Below, piece after piece: positions 55,489-63,835 of a stretch of 64,000 nt of DNA. This stretch comes from CAZMSQ01 sp964569025. Lineage in GTDB: Bacteria; Bacteroidota; Bacteroidia; Chitinophagales; Saprospiraceae. The notes below the pieces were generated by a model. The model was given only the letters and a program-made list of their open reading frames with translations. It did not search any database and was not told the origin of the DNA. The translations under genes and the position numbers were made by a program. Positions within the stretch are counted from its first letter, which is position 1. Every line of letters begins with the position of its first letter. The DNA lies in contig CAZMSQ010000010.1 in assembly GCA_964569025.1 (NCBI GenBank), positions 16,776 through 80,775 of the forward strand, given 5' to 3'.

Positions 55489-55800
55489 TCAAACCGAATT
55501 CCAGTGGGAAAACCCTTGTATGGTATACCAGGCAAAACCAATTGGACCGAAAACCTTCCCCAGAAATCCAACCAGCACGACAGGCCAGTGCCTCAGTGCA
55601 TCAGAAGACGCTGCAAGATATCCGACTCCATATACGCCTACTATCATACCAACGCACTGCCAGATCATAGGATATGATGGGCGTGGCATATCAGCCAAAT
55701 CGAAAAAGAGATTGGGGAATAGAATCACTGAAGTACCCCAACCCAAATTATAGACGCCTGCTATTTGTAGCACTCGACGCATCCAAAGACCGTTATTCAT
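55489..55800 (-). CDS. Small membrane protein, conserved in appearance, function unknown
   Basis: 103 residues from the ATG at 55800 (MNNGLWMRRVLQIAGVYNLG); two other ATGs lie slightly upstream. Three to four hydrophobic segments: VLQIAGVYNLGWGTSVILFP, MIWQCVGMIVGVYGVGYLAA and VVLVGFLGKVFGPIGFAWYT. The glycine-rich GKVFGPIGF pattern looks conserved. I recognise no named domain. It lies between a converging four-helix membrane protein and the CDF transporter gene on the same strand (57 bases), so it may be co-transcribed with the latter. Confidence 0.7.
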   Translation of the reverse strand: MNNGLWMRRVLQIAGVYNLGWGTSVILFPNLFFDLADMPRPSYPMIWQCVGMIVGVYGVGYLAASSDALRHWPVVLVGFLGKVFGPIGFAWYTIQGFSHWNSV

Positions 55801-55857
55801 ACATTCCATTTTTCGGGAAAAACATCCGCGAAACGCTTTAGTTGGCATATCTGCCGC

Positions 55858-56856
55858 TTAATCGTGATGTCTTTTGTTGGGAAGAATTCGCGCGAGTGTC
55901 CATGGAAGAGATTTTTCGAAAGGGTGCTTTCGCTCTGCACAATCAGACTTTGTGCAAATCCGGCATGAGTGCGGCGGTTCACACGGGTCAGAATGTATAA
56001 ACAACTCAACTGGCCGTGCACAATGCGCACGCACCATTGCCTCCATTCTGGCCACTTCCTCGTGTGCATCAACAAGTTGAAAATACCATGGCAAAGTCAG
56101 ATGGCAGTCAATGTGAAGGGTTGATCCATACTTGATAACCCTGAAGTTGTGCAAATCAATCCAATTGGGGTGTCGTCCATCCTGCAAGGCTCCGACCACC
56201 TCCGAAATCAGGCCATGATCCGCCTCGTCCATGATGCCTGCCACCGACGAACGAACCAGCCGGAATCCCGTCACTAAAATGACGCCACCAAAGAGCATAG
56301 CGGTAACGCTATCTATCCATGGCTGCCCGGTCAGCATCAACAACCCAAGGCCCACCAGCAACCCCAGCGACGACCAGGCATCAGAACGGAGATGGGCTCC
56401 ATCCGCCTGCAATATCAATGAATGCGCCCGCTTTCCCTCTCGGCTCAATATCACCCCCATTACATAATTCACAACCCCGGACCCTGCAACTAAGACCATC
56501 CCCAAATCCAACTGCCCGATCAGCTGCGGATTGACCAGATTATACACGCTCTTGAACAGAATCAGCAGGCCCGCAATCACAATCAATGACCCCTCCACCC
56601 CAGCAGCCAGATATTCAATTTTCCCATGTCCGTATGGATGGTTCTCATCACTCGGCTGGGCAGACAGCCAGATGCTGTATAAGGCAAATCCGCCGGCAGC
56701 AACATTGATAATCGACTCCAACGCATCCGTCAGTATGGCATTCGAATTTGTCAGCCACCACGCCAAAAACTTCCCGACCAACAATGCCACCCCAACCACA
56801 AGCACCACCAATTGAATCCTAAATAACCGCCTGACCACAGGCTGCCCCTCTGCCAT
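55858..56856 (-). CDS. Cation diffusion facilitator (CDF) metal exporter with Cys-rich tail
   Basis: 332 residues: six membrane helices (about 15-200) with the metal-site residues in TDALES, the HPYGHGKIEYLAAG loop and GAHLRSDAWSS, then a cytoplasmic C-terminal domain with HIDCHLTLPW. The last 50 residues carry DPCEPPHSCRIC and TKSDC, an added cysteine/histidine cluster that could sense or bind a metal. CDF proteins exchange Zn2+, Fe2+, Co2+ or Ni2+ for protons across the inner membrane; the metal here cannot be fixed by eye. The gene lies next to the hydrogenase maturation cluster, separated by a strong hairpin. Confidence 0.9.
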   Translation of the reverse strand: MAEGQPVVRRLFRIQLVVLVVGVALLVGKFLAWWLTNSNAILTDALESIINVAAGGFALYSIWLSAQPSDENHPYGHGKIEYLAAGVEGSLIVIAGLLILFKSVYNLVNPQLIGQLDLGMVLVAGSGVVNYVMGVILSREGKRAHSLILQADGAHLRSDAWSSLGLLVGLGLLMLTGQPWIDSVTAMLFGGVILVTGFRLVRSSVAGIMDEADHGLISEVVGALQDGRHPNWIDLHNFRVIKYGSTLHIDCHLTLPWYFQLVDAHEEVARMEAMVRAHCARPVELFIHSDPCEPPHSCRICTKSDCAERKHPFEKSLPWTLARILPNKRHHD

Positions 56857-56907
56857 ACTCCTGTTTTTTTTAACACTAAAAGATGCTTCTTTTCGAGAAA
56901 CTCTATC

Positions 56908-56964
56908 CTGACCCGGTCGGACCGCTATAGCGGTCCGACGGCTATAGCGGTCCGACCGGGTCAG
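56908..56964. repeat. Perfect 23-bp inverted repeat (long hairpin)
   Basis: Arms at 56908-56930 and 56942-56964 are perfect reverse complements (outer ends CTGACCCGG, inner ends CTATAG) with an 11-base GC-rich loop. Each arm contains further self-complementary parts (GGACCGCTATAGCGGTCC spans arm and loop) and the segment CTATAGCGGTCCGAC occurs twice in direct orientation. It lies between the 3' end of hypE and the start of the CDF gene, both on the minus strand. It has no T run, so it is not a classical terminator; it may be a repetitive extragenic palindrome or an mRNA-stability element. Confidence 0.85.
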
Positions 56965-56975
56965 CGCGGCCTAAA

Positions 56976-57003
56976 GCTGACGCTTTGCATGTGCAGCGTC
57001 AGC
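56976..57003 (-). terminator. Hairpin at the hypE stop codon
   Basis: GCTGACGCT (56976-56984) and AGCGTCAGC (56995-57003) form a nine-base-pair stem around a ten-base loop; the upstream arm overlaps the hypE stop codon at 57001-56999. Only three T follow on the minus strand, so its terminator strength is doubtful. Confidence 0.4.
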
Positions 57004-58060
57004 AAATACGTGGCAGTTGCTCTCCGATAAGCATGTTGACAACCCGCTTCCCACCAATTCCGCTGGTAATCACGACCTGACCGGGGTGTGAATCAACAAT
57101 CTCCCCAACAACGGCAGCCTCTTCACAGTGAGGCTGTGCCTTTAGAAGTTCCAGAGCCTGACCAGACACCTCAGGGGAACAGACTGCGAGAAATATACCT
57201 TCATTTGCCACATACAAAGGGTCAAGCCCCAGTATTTCGCAGGCACCAGCTACCTCTGTCTCGATGGGCAGGGCTCGATGCCGTATATCCACACCGAGCC
57301 GGCATTCTCGTGCAATCTCGTTGAGAACGGTTGCCAAACCGCCGCGAGTAGGGTCTCGGAGAAGCTTTATGTCCGGCCCGAATACTTCCAGCAAAGCGGC
57401 GACCTGCGCAGCTAAAGGTCGGCAGTCACTCTCAATGGCACTTTCAAATTCCAGACCCTCACGCACTGATAAAATAGCCATCCCATGAGTGGCCAAAGGA
57501 CCACTCAAAAGAATTTGATCTCCAGTCTTCAGTCGATGCATTCCAATATCAGCCTTCGGATGAAGCCGCCCCACACCTGTGGTATTTACGAATAATTTAT
57601 CACCCTTCCCGCGCTCAACCACCTTTGTATCTCCGGTGACAACCTGCACCCCTGCGTGCTCACATGCATATTTGATGGAAACAAGAATATCCCAAAATTC
57701 ACGCACAGGGAGCCCTTCTTCGATGATAAAACTCAGTGAAAGATATTGCGGAATCGCTCCGCACATTGCAAGGTCATTGACAGTCCCATACACAGATAAT
57801 TCCCCAATATCACCTCCAGGAAAGAAAATAGGGGAAATGACAAAGCTATCAGTCGTGAATGCAATCTGACCCTCCAGAGGAAGGATCGCCCCATCGTGAC
57901 GCTTTTCCAGTTTGGGGTTCTTCAACAGATCAAACACCCCATAATCCAAAAGCCTGTTGGTGAGCACCCCTCCGCTGCCATGACCAAGGGTGATAAGTTC
58001 AAAATCAAGCTTCGGCATGGGGCATTGTAGCTGCATCATCCGCTTGCTGGCACTGGCCAT
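56999..58060 (-). CDS. hypE: Hydrogenase maturation protein HypE
   Basis: 353 residues from 58060; an internal ATG at codon 15 (MPKLDFELITLGHGSGG) is an equally good start because the family begins close to the HGSGG motif. The protein has the PurM/AIR-synthase-like fold, with LLRDPTRGGLATVLNE and VTGDTKVV, and ends in PRIC, whose terminal Cys carries the carbamoyl group that HypE dehydrates to cyanide for the Fe(CN)2CO centre of [NiFe]-hydrogenase. It works with HypF, encoded 1.3 kb upstream. Gene order on this strand is hypF-hypD-hypE. Confidence 0.96.
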   Translation of the reverse strand: MASASKRMMQLQCPMPKLDFELITLGHGSGGVLTNRLLDYGVFDLLKNPKLEKRHDGAILPLEGQIAFTTDSFVISPIFFPGGDIGELSVYGTVNDLAMCGAIPQYLSLSFIIEEGLPVREFWDILVSIKYACEHAGVQVVTGDTKVVERGKGDKLFVNTTGVGRLHPKADIGMHRLKTGDQILLSGPLATHGMAILSVREGLEFESAIESDCRPLAAQVAALLEVFGPDIKLLRDPTRGGLATVLNEIARECRLGVDIRHRALPIETEVAGACEILGLDPLYVANEGIFLAVCSPEVSGQALELLKAQPHCEEAAVVGEIVDSHPGQVVITSGIGGKRVVNMLIGEQLPRIC

Positions 58061-58114
58061 ATTTGTCTATTGAATATGTGAAAGAATGACTGCCCCTCAA
58101 TTCTGAGATTCCCT

Positions 58115-59212
58115 TTAAGACACCATATCTCTTTCCGAATAATGAAAGTATGCCGCGCAGGCTCCTTCAGAAGAGACCATGGGCGCGCCCAGAGGATTTT
58201 CTGGTGTACAGCAACTCCCAAATTGAGGACACTCATTGGGTTTCTTTATCCCTTTTAGAATCTGACCAGCAATGCATGCCTGATTTTCCTCCGTTTTTGG
58301 GATTGAAATCTGAAATTTCACCTCTGCATCAAAATCTGCAAACTCCTCACGCAGTTCATAGCCCGAAAAGGGAATTGTTCCTATTCCTCGCCAATCACGA
58401 TCGTCAACCCGAAATACCTCATGTATCACTGAAATCGCCTGCGGATTCCCCTCAGTACGAACTACCCTGCTATACTGATTTTCCAGCCTGCACTCATCAT
58501 TTTCTAATTGCGTGATAGTCATCAGAATGCCGTGAAGCAAATCTACAGGTTCAAATCCAGTGACCACGATAGGGATTTGGTAGCGATCAACCAGCAGCTG
58601 GTATTCACTTGTTCCCATTATTGTGCACACGTGCCCCGCTGCCAGAAAAGCGTGAATACGGCTGTGTTCATCTTCCATCACCGCAGCCATGGCCGGCGGA
58701 ACCAGCACATGAGATACCAACAGACTGTAATTGGTGACTCCAAGACGATGGGCCTGCACAACTGAAAGGGCATTCGCAGGGGCAGTGGTTTCAAACCCTA
58801 CTGCAAAAAATACGACCTCTCGTTCCGGATTTAACCGGGCCAGCTTGACAGCCTCAAGAGGTGAATACAAAATGCGCACGTCTGCACCCCCAGCCTTGGC
58901 TTCAAGAAGGCTTTTTTCAGAACCGGGTACACGCAGCATGTCTCCGTATGAACACAAAATCACACCACACTCCTCAGAAAGATACACCGCTTTGTCAATG
59001 AGATCAAGAGGCGTCACACATACCGGACATCCGGGGCCATGCACCATTGTCACTTCCTGTGGAAGCAACTCCAGAATACCATTTTTCACCAGACTGTGCG
59101 TCTGCCCGCCACAAACCTCCATGATGGTCCATGGTCTCGTGACCTCCGTTCGGATTTCTCCTAAAATCCGCATGGCCAATTCCTGGTTTCGATATTCGGA
59201 AAGAAATTTCAT
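58115..59212 (-). CDS. hypD: Hydrogenase maturation protein HypD
   Basis: 365 residues (MKFLSEYRNQELAMRILGEI). Conserved features are MEVCGGQTHSL, HGPGCPVCVTP, SYGDMLRVPGS, FFAVGFETTAP and the C-terminal cysteine cluster (NECPQFGSCCTPENPLGAPMVSSEGACAAYFHY, given in parts: ECPQFGSCC and PLGAPMVSSEGACAAY) that holds a 4Fe-4S cluster. HypD and HypC form the scaffold on which the Fe(CN)2CO group is assembled. It is separated from hypE by 54 bases and from hypF by 133 bases; a near-consensus TATATTCG on the minus strand (59277-59270) might give it its own promoter. Confidence 0.96.
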   Translation of the reverse strand: MKFLSEYRNQELAMRILGEIRTEVTRPWTIMEVCGGQTHSLVKNGILELLPQEVTMVHGPGCPVCVTPLDLIDKAVYLSEECGVILCSYGDMLRVPGSEKSLLEAKAGGADVRILYSPLEAVKLARLNPEREVVFFAVGFETTAPANALSVVQAHRLGVTNYSLLVSHVLVPPAMAAVMEDEHSRIHAFLAAGHVCTIMGTSEYQLLVDRYQIPIVVTGFEPVDLLHGILMTITQLENDECRLENQYSRVVRTEGNPQAISVIHEVFRVDDRDWRGIGTIPFSGYELREEFADFDAEVKFQISIPKTEENQACIAGQILKGIKKPNECPQFGSCCTPENPLGAPMVSSEGACAAYFHYSERDMVS

Positions 59213-59345
59213 TCAGGGAATAATTCTTGACGGACCACTGGTTGCTCGGTGAATCCGACACCTTGTTCTCGAATATACAAGAAAACACTGCAATTTGACG
59301 ACCTGACGATCCGGAAATTACATATTTGCTTCCCATTGGCTATGC

Positions 59346-61655
59346 TCAGGGCAGCACCCCTGGCCCAAATTCTTCAAGCACCAGCTGCCCGAAAGCGATA
59401 TTCTCATCAGATGGAGGAAGAAATCGGTGAAAGAGCAATTTACGATCACTGCCATGTTGCGCAGCAATGATGTCGATGAGGATTCCATTTTGAAAGACCC
59501 CGCCGCTGAAACCTATTGTGTCAGCTGATTCCCGATCACCGATCCGTTTGATCCATTCAGAGAGCGTCAAGTGAAAACGCATAGAAAGCATTTCTGTGGA
59601 TTCTCCAGCACGCATCGCGTAAACGAGTTCTTCAAGAAGCTCACAGGCACTCAGGCGGCTCCTGACCGAAAAAGGCTGTAAGGCCAAGGCTTGCGCCCAC
59701 CCATTGTTGCCCACAAAGTTACGGGCACACTCTTCAACCCACATTCCGGCCTGACCTTCATAGGAAATCTTGCCCGGACCCCCCAATAACACACTTACAG
59801 CATCAAAGAGCCGACCCATACTGGTCGTCTCTGGTGAGGCCTTGTTGATAATCAAACGGTGGTAAACGCCCCATTCAACGTCCGAATACTGCGAATGAAT
59901 GGTTTCCCGCACAATCTCCGAATCCCATCCCGCTGATAAGGCTGACAAGCGCGGTTCGCGAGCCATCTTGTCACCAGCTAAATTGGGAAATGCCTCGAGA
60001 TGACCACACCGGATCATCTCATGCCCTTCTCTTATAAAAAACTCACTCCCCCACATCTTTCCATCGTCACCATAACCTGTTCCATCCCACACCACGCCAA
60101 GCACTCTTGAATCTGAATCATGAAGCGTATGCTCTGCGAGAAGGGCTGCGAAATGTGCCTTATGGTGCTGAAACCGATGAACCGGTATGCCCCATTTTTG
60201 AACTAACTCGTCTGCAAGAGAGGTCGTGAAATAGTCCGGATGGAGATCACATGACAGAGATTCCGGCTCAGCCTTCACCAATTGAAGCAAATGATTCACT
60301 ATTTTCCGACAATTCAACTGGCTCTCATACTGACCGAGAGACCCCAGATATTGACTTAAGAAAGCCTGTCTTTGACTTAAGATTCCAACGGCTCCTTTCA
60401 TCTCAGCCCCCAAGGCAAGCCGTGTAGTTCCTGACCAATTGAGGTGAGTCGGGAACACATTGGGAGCAAAACCCCGCGCCCGTCTCAACAGGATTGGAAT
60501 GTGGTATTTGGGGCTGAACATCATCACCGAATCATCCTGCGGAACCGTAATTGGACGATTATGGCCCAGAATCCCATCGGCAACAACCGGAAAAACTGAT
60601 AGCGCGACCTCATCTTCGTGTACAATAGGCATTCCACTGAGATTTCCCGACGTCGCTACTAAGGGCCTGCCAAAGATCTGACAGAGTATTTCGATAATCG
60701 GTGCGCATGGCAGCATAACCCCTATCCTCGTCAAACCCGGAGCTATTCCTCCAAGATTAAGTCCGAGACCTGCTTCTGGACGGGTTTTTAAAATAACAAT
60801 AGGGCATTCAGGCCCTTGCAGCGCCTTTGCTTCACTCGCTGCAACCTCTGCGTCACGCTCAACCGATTCTACATTCGGATATAACAGAGCAAATGGCTTA
60901 TCCGGCCGAATTTTACCGTCACGAAGCCTTTGTATGGCCTCTGGATTGGATGCATCGCACATTAACAAATATCCGCCAATCCCCTTCACCGCCAGAATTC
61001 CACCCTGACTAAGCACCCTAACTCCATGAATCAGCAAATCCTCCTGACTTCCACTTTCTGAAAATCCTTCTTCCCTCCCCCTGCATTGATACCATCGGAG
61101 CTTCACCCCACAGCCCGGACAAGAATTGGTCTGCGAATGATGCCGACGGTCATGGGGGTTTGTATACTCAGCCTCACAATCCGGACACATAGAAAACCCC
61201 ACCATCTCTGTAAATACCCGATCATAGGGTAATCTGCGAAGTATTGAATACCGCGGTCCACATGAAGTGCAGGTCGTAAAAGCATAACCGTAGCGGCGAT
61301 TAGAAGGATTCGCCAACTCAGCACGGCATACATGACACAAAGCAAAGTCAGGAGCCACTAATAAATGCGGCTTCCCAGAAGATTCGCTTTTGACAATCCG
61401 AAACCCTTTCGGTTTAAAATCCGGAATCTCCCGCAAGGTAAATCCTGTAATCCGAGCCAATAGTGGAGCCTCAGCAAGAAGGTGCGCCGTAAATACATGC
61501 GCTGAATCTTCGGAAGCCTGGAAACGAACGTGTACCCCATCAGCACCATTGCTGACCTCACCTGCCAGACCTTGGCTGGTCGCAGCCCTGAACACAAATG
61601 GACGGAATCCAACGCCCTGTACCTGACCTTCAATGTGGAAGTGCCAACTTCGCAT
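59346..61655 (-). CDS. hypF: Carbamoyltransferase HypF
   Basis: 769 residues, full length for the family. Domains in order: acylphosphatase-like (about 1-90, QGVGFRPFV), two zinc-finger motifs (CHVCRAEL ... CTSCG and CPDCEAEY ... CPGCG, about 105-185), a YrdC-like domain (about 200-380, GILAVKGIGGYLLMCDA) and a Kae1-like domain (HPDYFTTSLADE, HHKAHFAALLAEH, GVVWDGTGYG, FSGGVFQN). HypF uses carbamoyl phosphate and ATP to carbamoylate HypE's C-terminal cysteine, the source of the cyanide ligands. It is the first gene of the minus-strand hyp group and is divergent from the small protein/hypABC group. Confidence 0.97.
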   Translation of the reverse strand: MRSWHFHIEGQVQGVGFRPFVFRAATSQGLAGEVSNGADGVHVRFQASEDSAHVFTAHLLAEAPLLARITGFTLREIPDFKPKGFRIVKSESSGKPHLLVAPDFALCHVCRAELANPSNRRYGYAFTTCTSCGPRYSILRRLPYDRVFTEMVGFSMCPDCEAEYTNPHDRRHHSQTNSCPGCGVKLRWYQCRGREEGFSESGSQEDLLIHGVRVLSQGGILAVKGIGGYLLMCDASNPEAIQRLRDGKIRPDKPFALLYPNVESVERDAEVAASEAKALQGPECPIVILKTRPEAGLGLNLGGIAPGLTRIGVMLPCAPIIEILCQIFGRPLVATSGNLSGMPIVHEDEVALSVFPVVADGILGHNRPITVPQDDSVMMFSPKYHIPILLRRARGFAPNVFPTHLNWSGTTRLALGAEMKGAVGILSQRQAFLSQYLGSLGQYESQLNCRKIVNHLLQLVKAEPESLSCDLHPDYFTTSLADELVQKWGIPVHRFQHHKAHFAALLAEHTLHDSDSRVLGVVWDGTGYGDDGKMWGSEFFIREGHEMIRCGHLEAFPNLAGDKMAREPRLSALSAGWDSEIVRETIHSQYSDVEWGVYHRLIINKASPETTSMGRLFDAVSVLLGGPGKISYEGQAGMWVEECARNFVGNNGWAQALALQPFSVRSRLSACELLEELVYAMRAGESTEMLSMRFHLTLSEWIKRIGDRESADTIGFSGGVFQNGILIDIIAAQHGSDRKLLFHRFLPPSDENIAFGQLVLEEFGPGVLP

Positions 61656-61773
61656 CTGCCTAAACTACTGAATTCTCATGAGTCTTTTTCCAATACTTCT
61701 CCTCATCCAAATAATTGAACCCTCAAATCCTTTAAAGATGATATTCGTCAACCTTATCCTGCAAAACTTGCCG

Positions 61774-61781
61774 TAATTTTG
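61774..61781 (+). promoter_or_regulatory. Possible -7 element of the hypABC group
   Basis: TAATTTTG matches TAnnTTTG and lies 44 bases before the ATG at 61825. No TTG 19-21 bases upstream. Confidence 0.4.
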
Positions 61782-61824
61782 AAACGACACCTTTCTTCCT
61801 CCATCAGATTTCCCAATTGAGAAT

Positions 61825-62049
61825 ATGAGTCGAACCAGAATTTTTACAATTCTCTCCTCAGGATTACCCACATCTGCATTCGCCCATAACGGACATGGGG
61901 TTTTTCACGGCCACGAATTGGCGCACTACTTACTTTCTCCGGAGCACTTGATTCCGGGACTTGTTATCATTTCGGTTTTGGGTGTTTTCGGGGTCAGATA
62001 CATGGTGAGAAGGCATGCAATAAAGCACCAACCAAGACCAAATGCATGA
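61825..62049 (+). CDS. Small His-rich single-helix membrane protein at the head of hypABC
   Basis: 74 residues (MSRTRIFTILSSGLPTSAFA...). The N-terminus resembles a signal peptide (cleavage after AFA is possible), followed by a histidine-rich segment (HNGHGVFHGHELAHY: five His in 14 residues), then a membrane helix (PGLVIISVLGVFGVRYMV) and a basic tail. Its stop overlaps the hypA start by eight bases, so it is translationally coupled to hypA. The His segment would face the periplasm and could bind nickel. I do not recognise the family; HupE and NikM-type proteins carry comparable N-terminal His motifs but are larger. A real gene is likely because of coupling and composition. Confidence 0.75.
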   Translation: MSRTRIFTILSSGLPTSAFAHNGHGVFHGHELAHYLLSPEHLIPGLVIISVLGVFGVRYMVRRHAIKHQPRPNA

Positions 62050-62398
62050 ATTATCAATTGTTACAAGCATCATTGAACTTGCAGAAAATCAAGTAATTGA
62101 GAAGGGCGCATCGAGTGTAGAATCCATTGAGTTGGAAATCGGACAGCTTTCTGGCGTAGATTTGGATGCACTGGATTTTGCATGGAGTTGTGCAGTTCGT
62201 AATACTGTACTCCAAAATGCCAAACGATTGATCAATGAGGTTCACGGGCTCGCCAGATGCCAGGAGTGTCGGCTTGAGTTCAACATGCACACCTATTACA
62301 CCAACTGCCCGAATTGCGAGAGTTTTTTTTCAGAAATCCTGCGAGGAAAAGAACTCAGGGTGAAAACCCTCACCGTCACATATGCGGCAGCGATTTAA
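62042..62398 (+). CDS. hypA: Hydrogenase nickel-insertion protein HypA
   Basis: 118 residues. MHELSIVTSI is the family start, with His2 a nickel ligand. The C-terminal half has two zinc CxxC pairs (RCQECRLEF and NCPNCESFF). HypA hands nickel to the hydrogenase large subunit together with HypB. It overlaps the small His-rich protein by eight bases and precedes hypB by 33 bases. Confidence 0.96.
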   Translation: MHELSIVTSIIELAENQVIEKGASSVESIELEIGQLSGVDLDALDFAWSCAVRNTVLQNAKRLINEVHGLARCQECRLEFNMHTYYTNCPNCESFFSEILRGKELRVKTLTVTYAAAI

Positions 62399-62431
62399 AT
62401 TTCTGTTTCCCACCACAAAAACCACAACCTT

Positions 62432-63319
62432 ATGTGCAGCACATGCGGATGCAGCCAGCCGGCAGAGGCAGTTACCATACACCGTATAGGAACTGAACAC
62501 CACGAACACATTCATGACCATGCCCTCCATGGTGATATTCACGGCCACCATCACCATGAGCATACACACGAACATCATCATGGACATACGCACCAACCCA
62601 ACCATGGGCATAGTCATCAAGACAGTCATCCGTATAAACCACTGGACGGCAGTGCACATCATTCAGTGATTGCACTCGAGCGGGACATTCTCCATAAAAA
62701 TAATCTTCTCGCAGAACGAAACAGGGGGTACTTTGAAGCAAAAGGGATTTTAAGCCTGAATCTGGTCAGTTCACCGGGATCCGGAAAGACGACTCTTTTG
62801 GAGCGGACATTAACCGACTTGCGCGACCAAATTAAGGTTGCAGTCATCGAAGGAGATCAGCAAACTTCAAATGATGCCGATAGAATCCACGCCACCGGTG
62901 CCCCGGTCGTTCAAATCAATACCGGAAAAGGATGCCATCTGGACGCAGAAATGATTTACAAGGCTCTCCGCGAACTCAACCCGGATCCTGAATCAACATT
63001 GTTTATCGAAAATGTCGGCAATCTGGTATGTCCCTCAATGTTTGATTTGGGCGAGGAGGCCCGAGTAGTCATTATAAGTGTCACTGAGGGAGATGACAAA
63101 CCCATCAAGTACCCTGATATGTTCCATTCTGCAGACCTGTGTATTATCAACAAAATCGATTTACTGCCCTACGTTCAGTTTGACACTGAAAAAGCACGAG
63201 CGTATGCCATGAAAGTCAACCATCATCTTCAATGTATTGAACTATCAGCCACAACTGGCCAAGGGATGGACCAATGGTACAACTGGCTCAGTAATTTGAG
63301 GAATAAATCAAGTCAATGA
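62432..63319 (+). CDS. hypB: Hydrogenase nickel GTPase HypB with long His-rich segment
   Basis: 295 residues. MCSTCGCSQ is the N-terminal high-affinity nickel site (CxxCxC). Residues about 20-65 are a histidine-rich stretch (18 or more His, for example HGHHHHEHTHEHHHGHTH), which serves as a nickel store in species with such HypB proteins. The GTPase domain follows: SSPGSGKTTLLERT (P-loop), EGDQQTSNDADRI, ENVGNLVCPSMFDLGE and NKIDLLPYV (NKxD). GTP hydrolysis drives nickel delivery to hydrogenase with HypA. hypC follows after 64 bases. Confidence 0.96.
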   Translation: MCSTCGCSQPAEAVTIHRIGTEHHEHIHDHALHGDIHGHHHHEHTHEHHHGHTHQPNHGHSHQDSHPYKPLDGSAHHSVIALERDILHKNNLLAERNRGYFEAKGILSLNLVSSPGSGKTTLLERTLTDLRDQIKVAVIEGDQQTSNDADRIHATGAPVVQINTGKGCHLDAEMIYKALRELNPDPESTLFIENVGNLVCPSMFDLGEEARVVIISVTEGDDKPIKYPDMFHSADLCIINKIDLLPYVQFDTEKARAYAMKVNHHLQCIELSATTGQGMDQWYNWLSNLRNKSSQ

Positions 63320-63383
63320 CCCGGTTTCCCTCTCTATTTGGAGGCAACCCCTTTATTCTATTCTCACCTGAATCAATTGCCTC

Positions 63384-63632
63384 ATGTGCCTTGCAATACC
63401 CGGTCAAATCACAGAAATCACTTCAGCCCTTGATGAGACCTTTCGCGTCGCCAGAGTTTCTTTTGGAGGTGTTATGAAGGAGGTAAACCTCTCCATGGTG
63501 CCAGAGGCTCATGTCGGAGACTTTGTCCTCGTACATGTAGGCGTAGCTATCAGCACAATCGATGAAGAAGAAGCTCAAAAAACATTCACCTATCTTGAAC
63601 AGATTGGGGAATTGGATGAGTTGCAAGAGTAA
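63384..63632 (+). CDS. hypC: Hydrogenase maturation chaperone HypC
   Basis: 82 residues, MCLAIPGQITEI at the N-terminus with the essential Cys2, then VSFGGVMKEVNLSMVPEAHVGDFVLVHVGVA in parts (KEVNLSMVPEA, GDFVLVHVGVAIS), an OB-like fold. It binds HypD and the iron group, then the hydrogenase large-subunit precursor. It closes the plus-strand group hypA-hypB-hypC. No hydrogenase large or small subunit, protease or second HypC copy is in the window. Confidence 0.96.
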   Translation: MCLAIPGQITEITSALDETFRVARVSFGGVMKEVNLSMVPEAHVGDFVLVHVGVAISTIDEEEAQKTFTYLEQIGELDELQE

Positions 63633-63806
63633 CCGCTCCTTCACTTGGCTATTGTGCTTGCCCCTCTTTTCAACACAATCCGTAATATTGCGAATGAAGT
63701 TCTCTACGGAGGCGCAGTTGAGGTGTTCTTGAGATGAATAGGTATTTTCATGGTCCCATGAGACCGCGAACCATCTTTGTAGAGGTGAACGTCTGGAGGA
63801 ATTGAC

Positions 63807-63835
63807 TATTTTATGCAACACTGTTGCATAAAATA
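63807..63835. promoter_or_regulatory. Operator-like palindrome 1 (overlaps the -33 element)
   Basis: Perfect inverted repeat with 13-bp arms around ACT: TATTTTATGCAAC (63807-63819) and GTTGCATAAAATA (63823-63835). It covers the TTG (63824-63826) of the lipoprotein gene's promoter, so a bound protein would block RNA polymerase. Confidence 0.8.
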
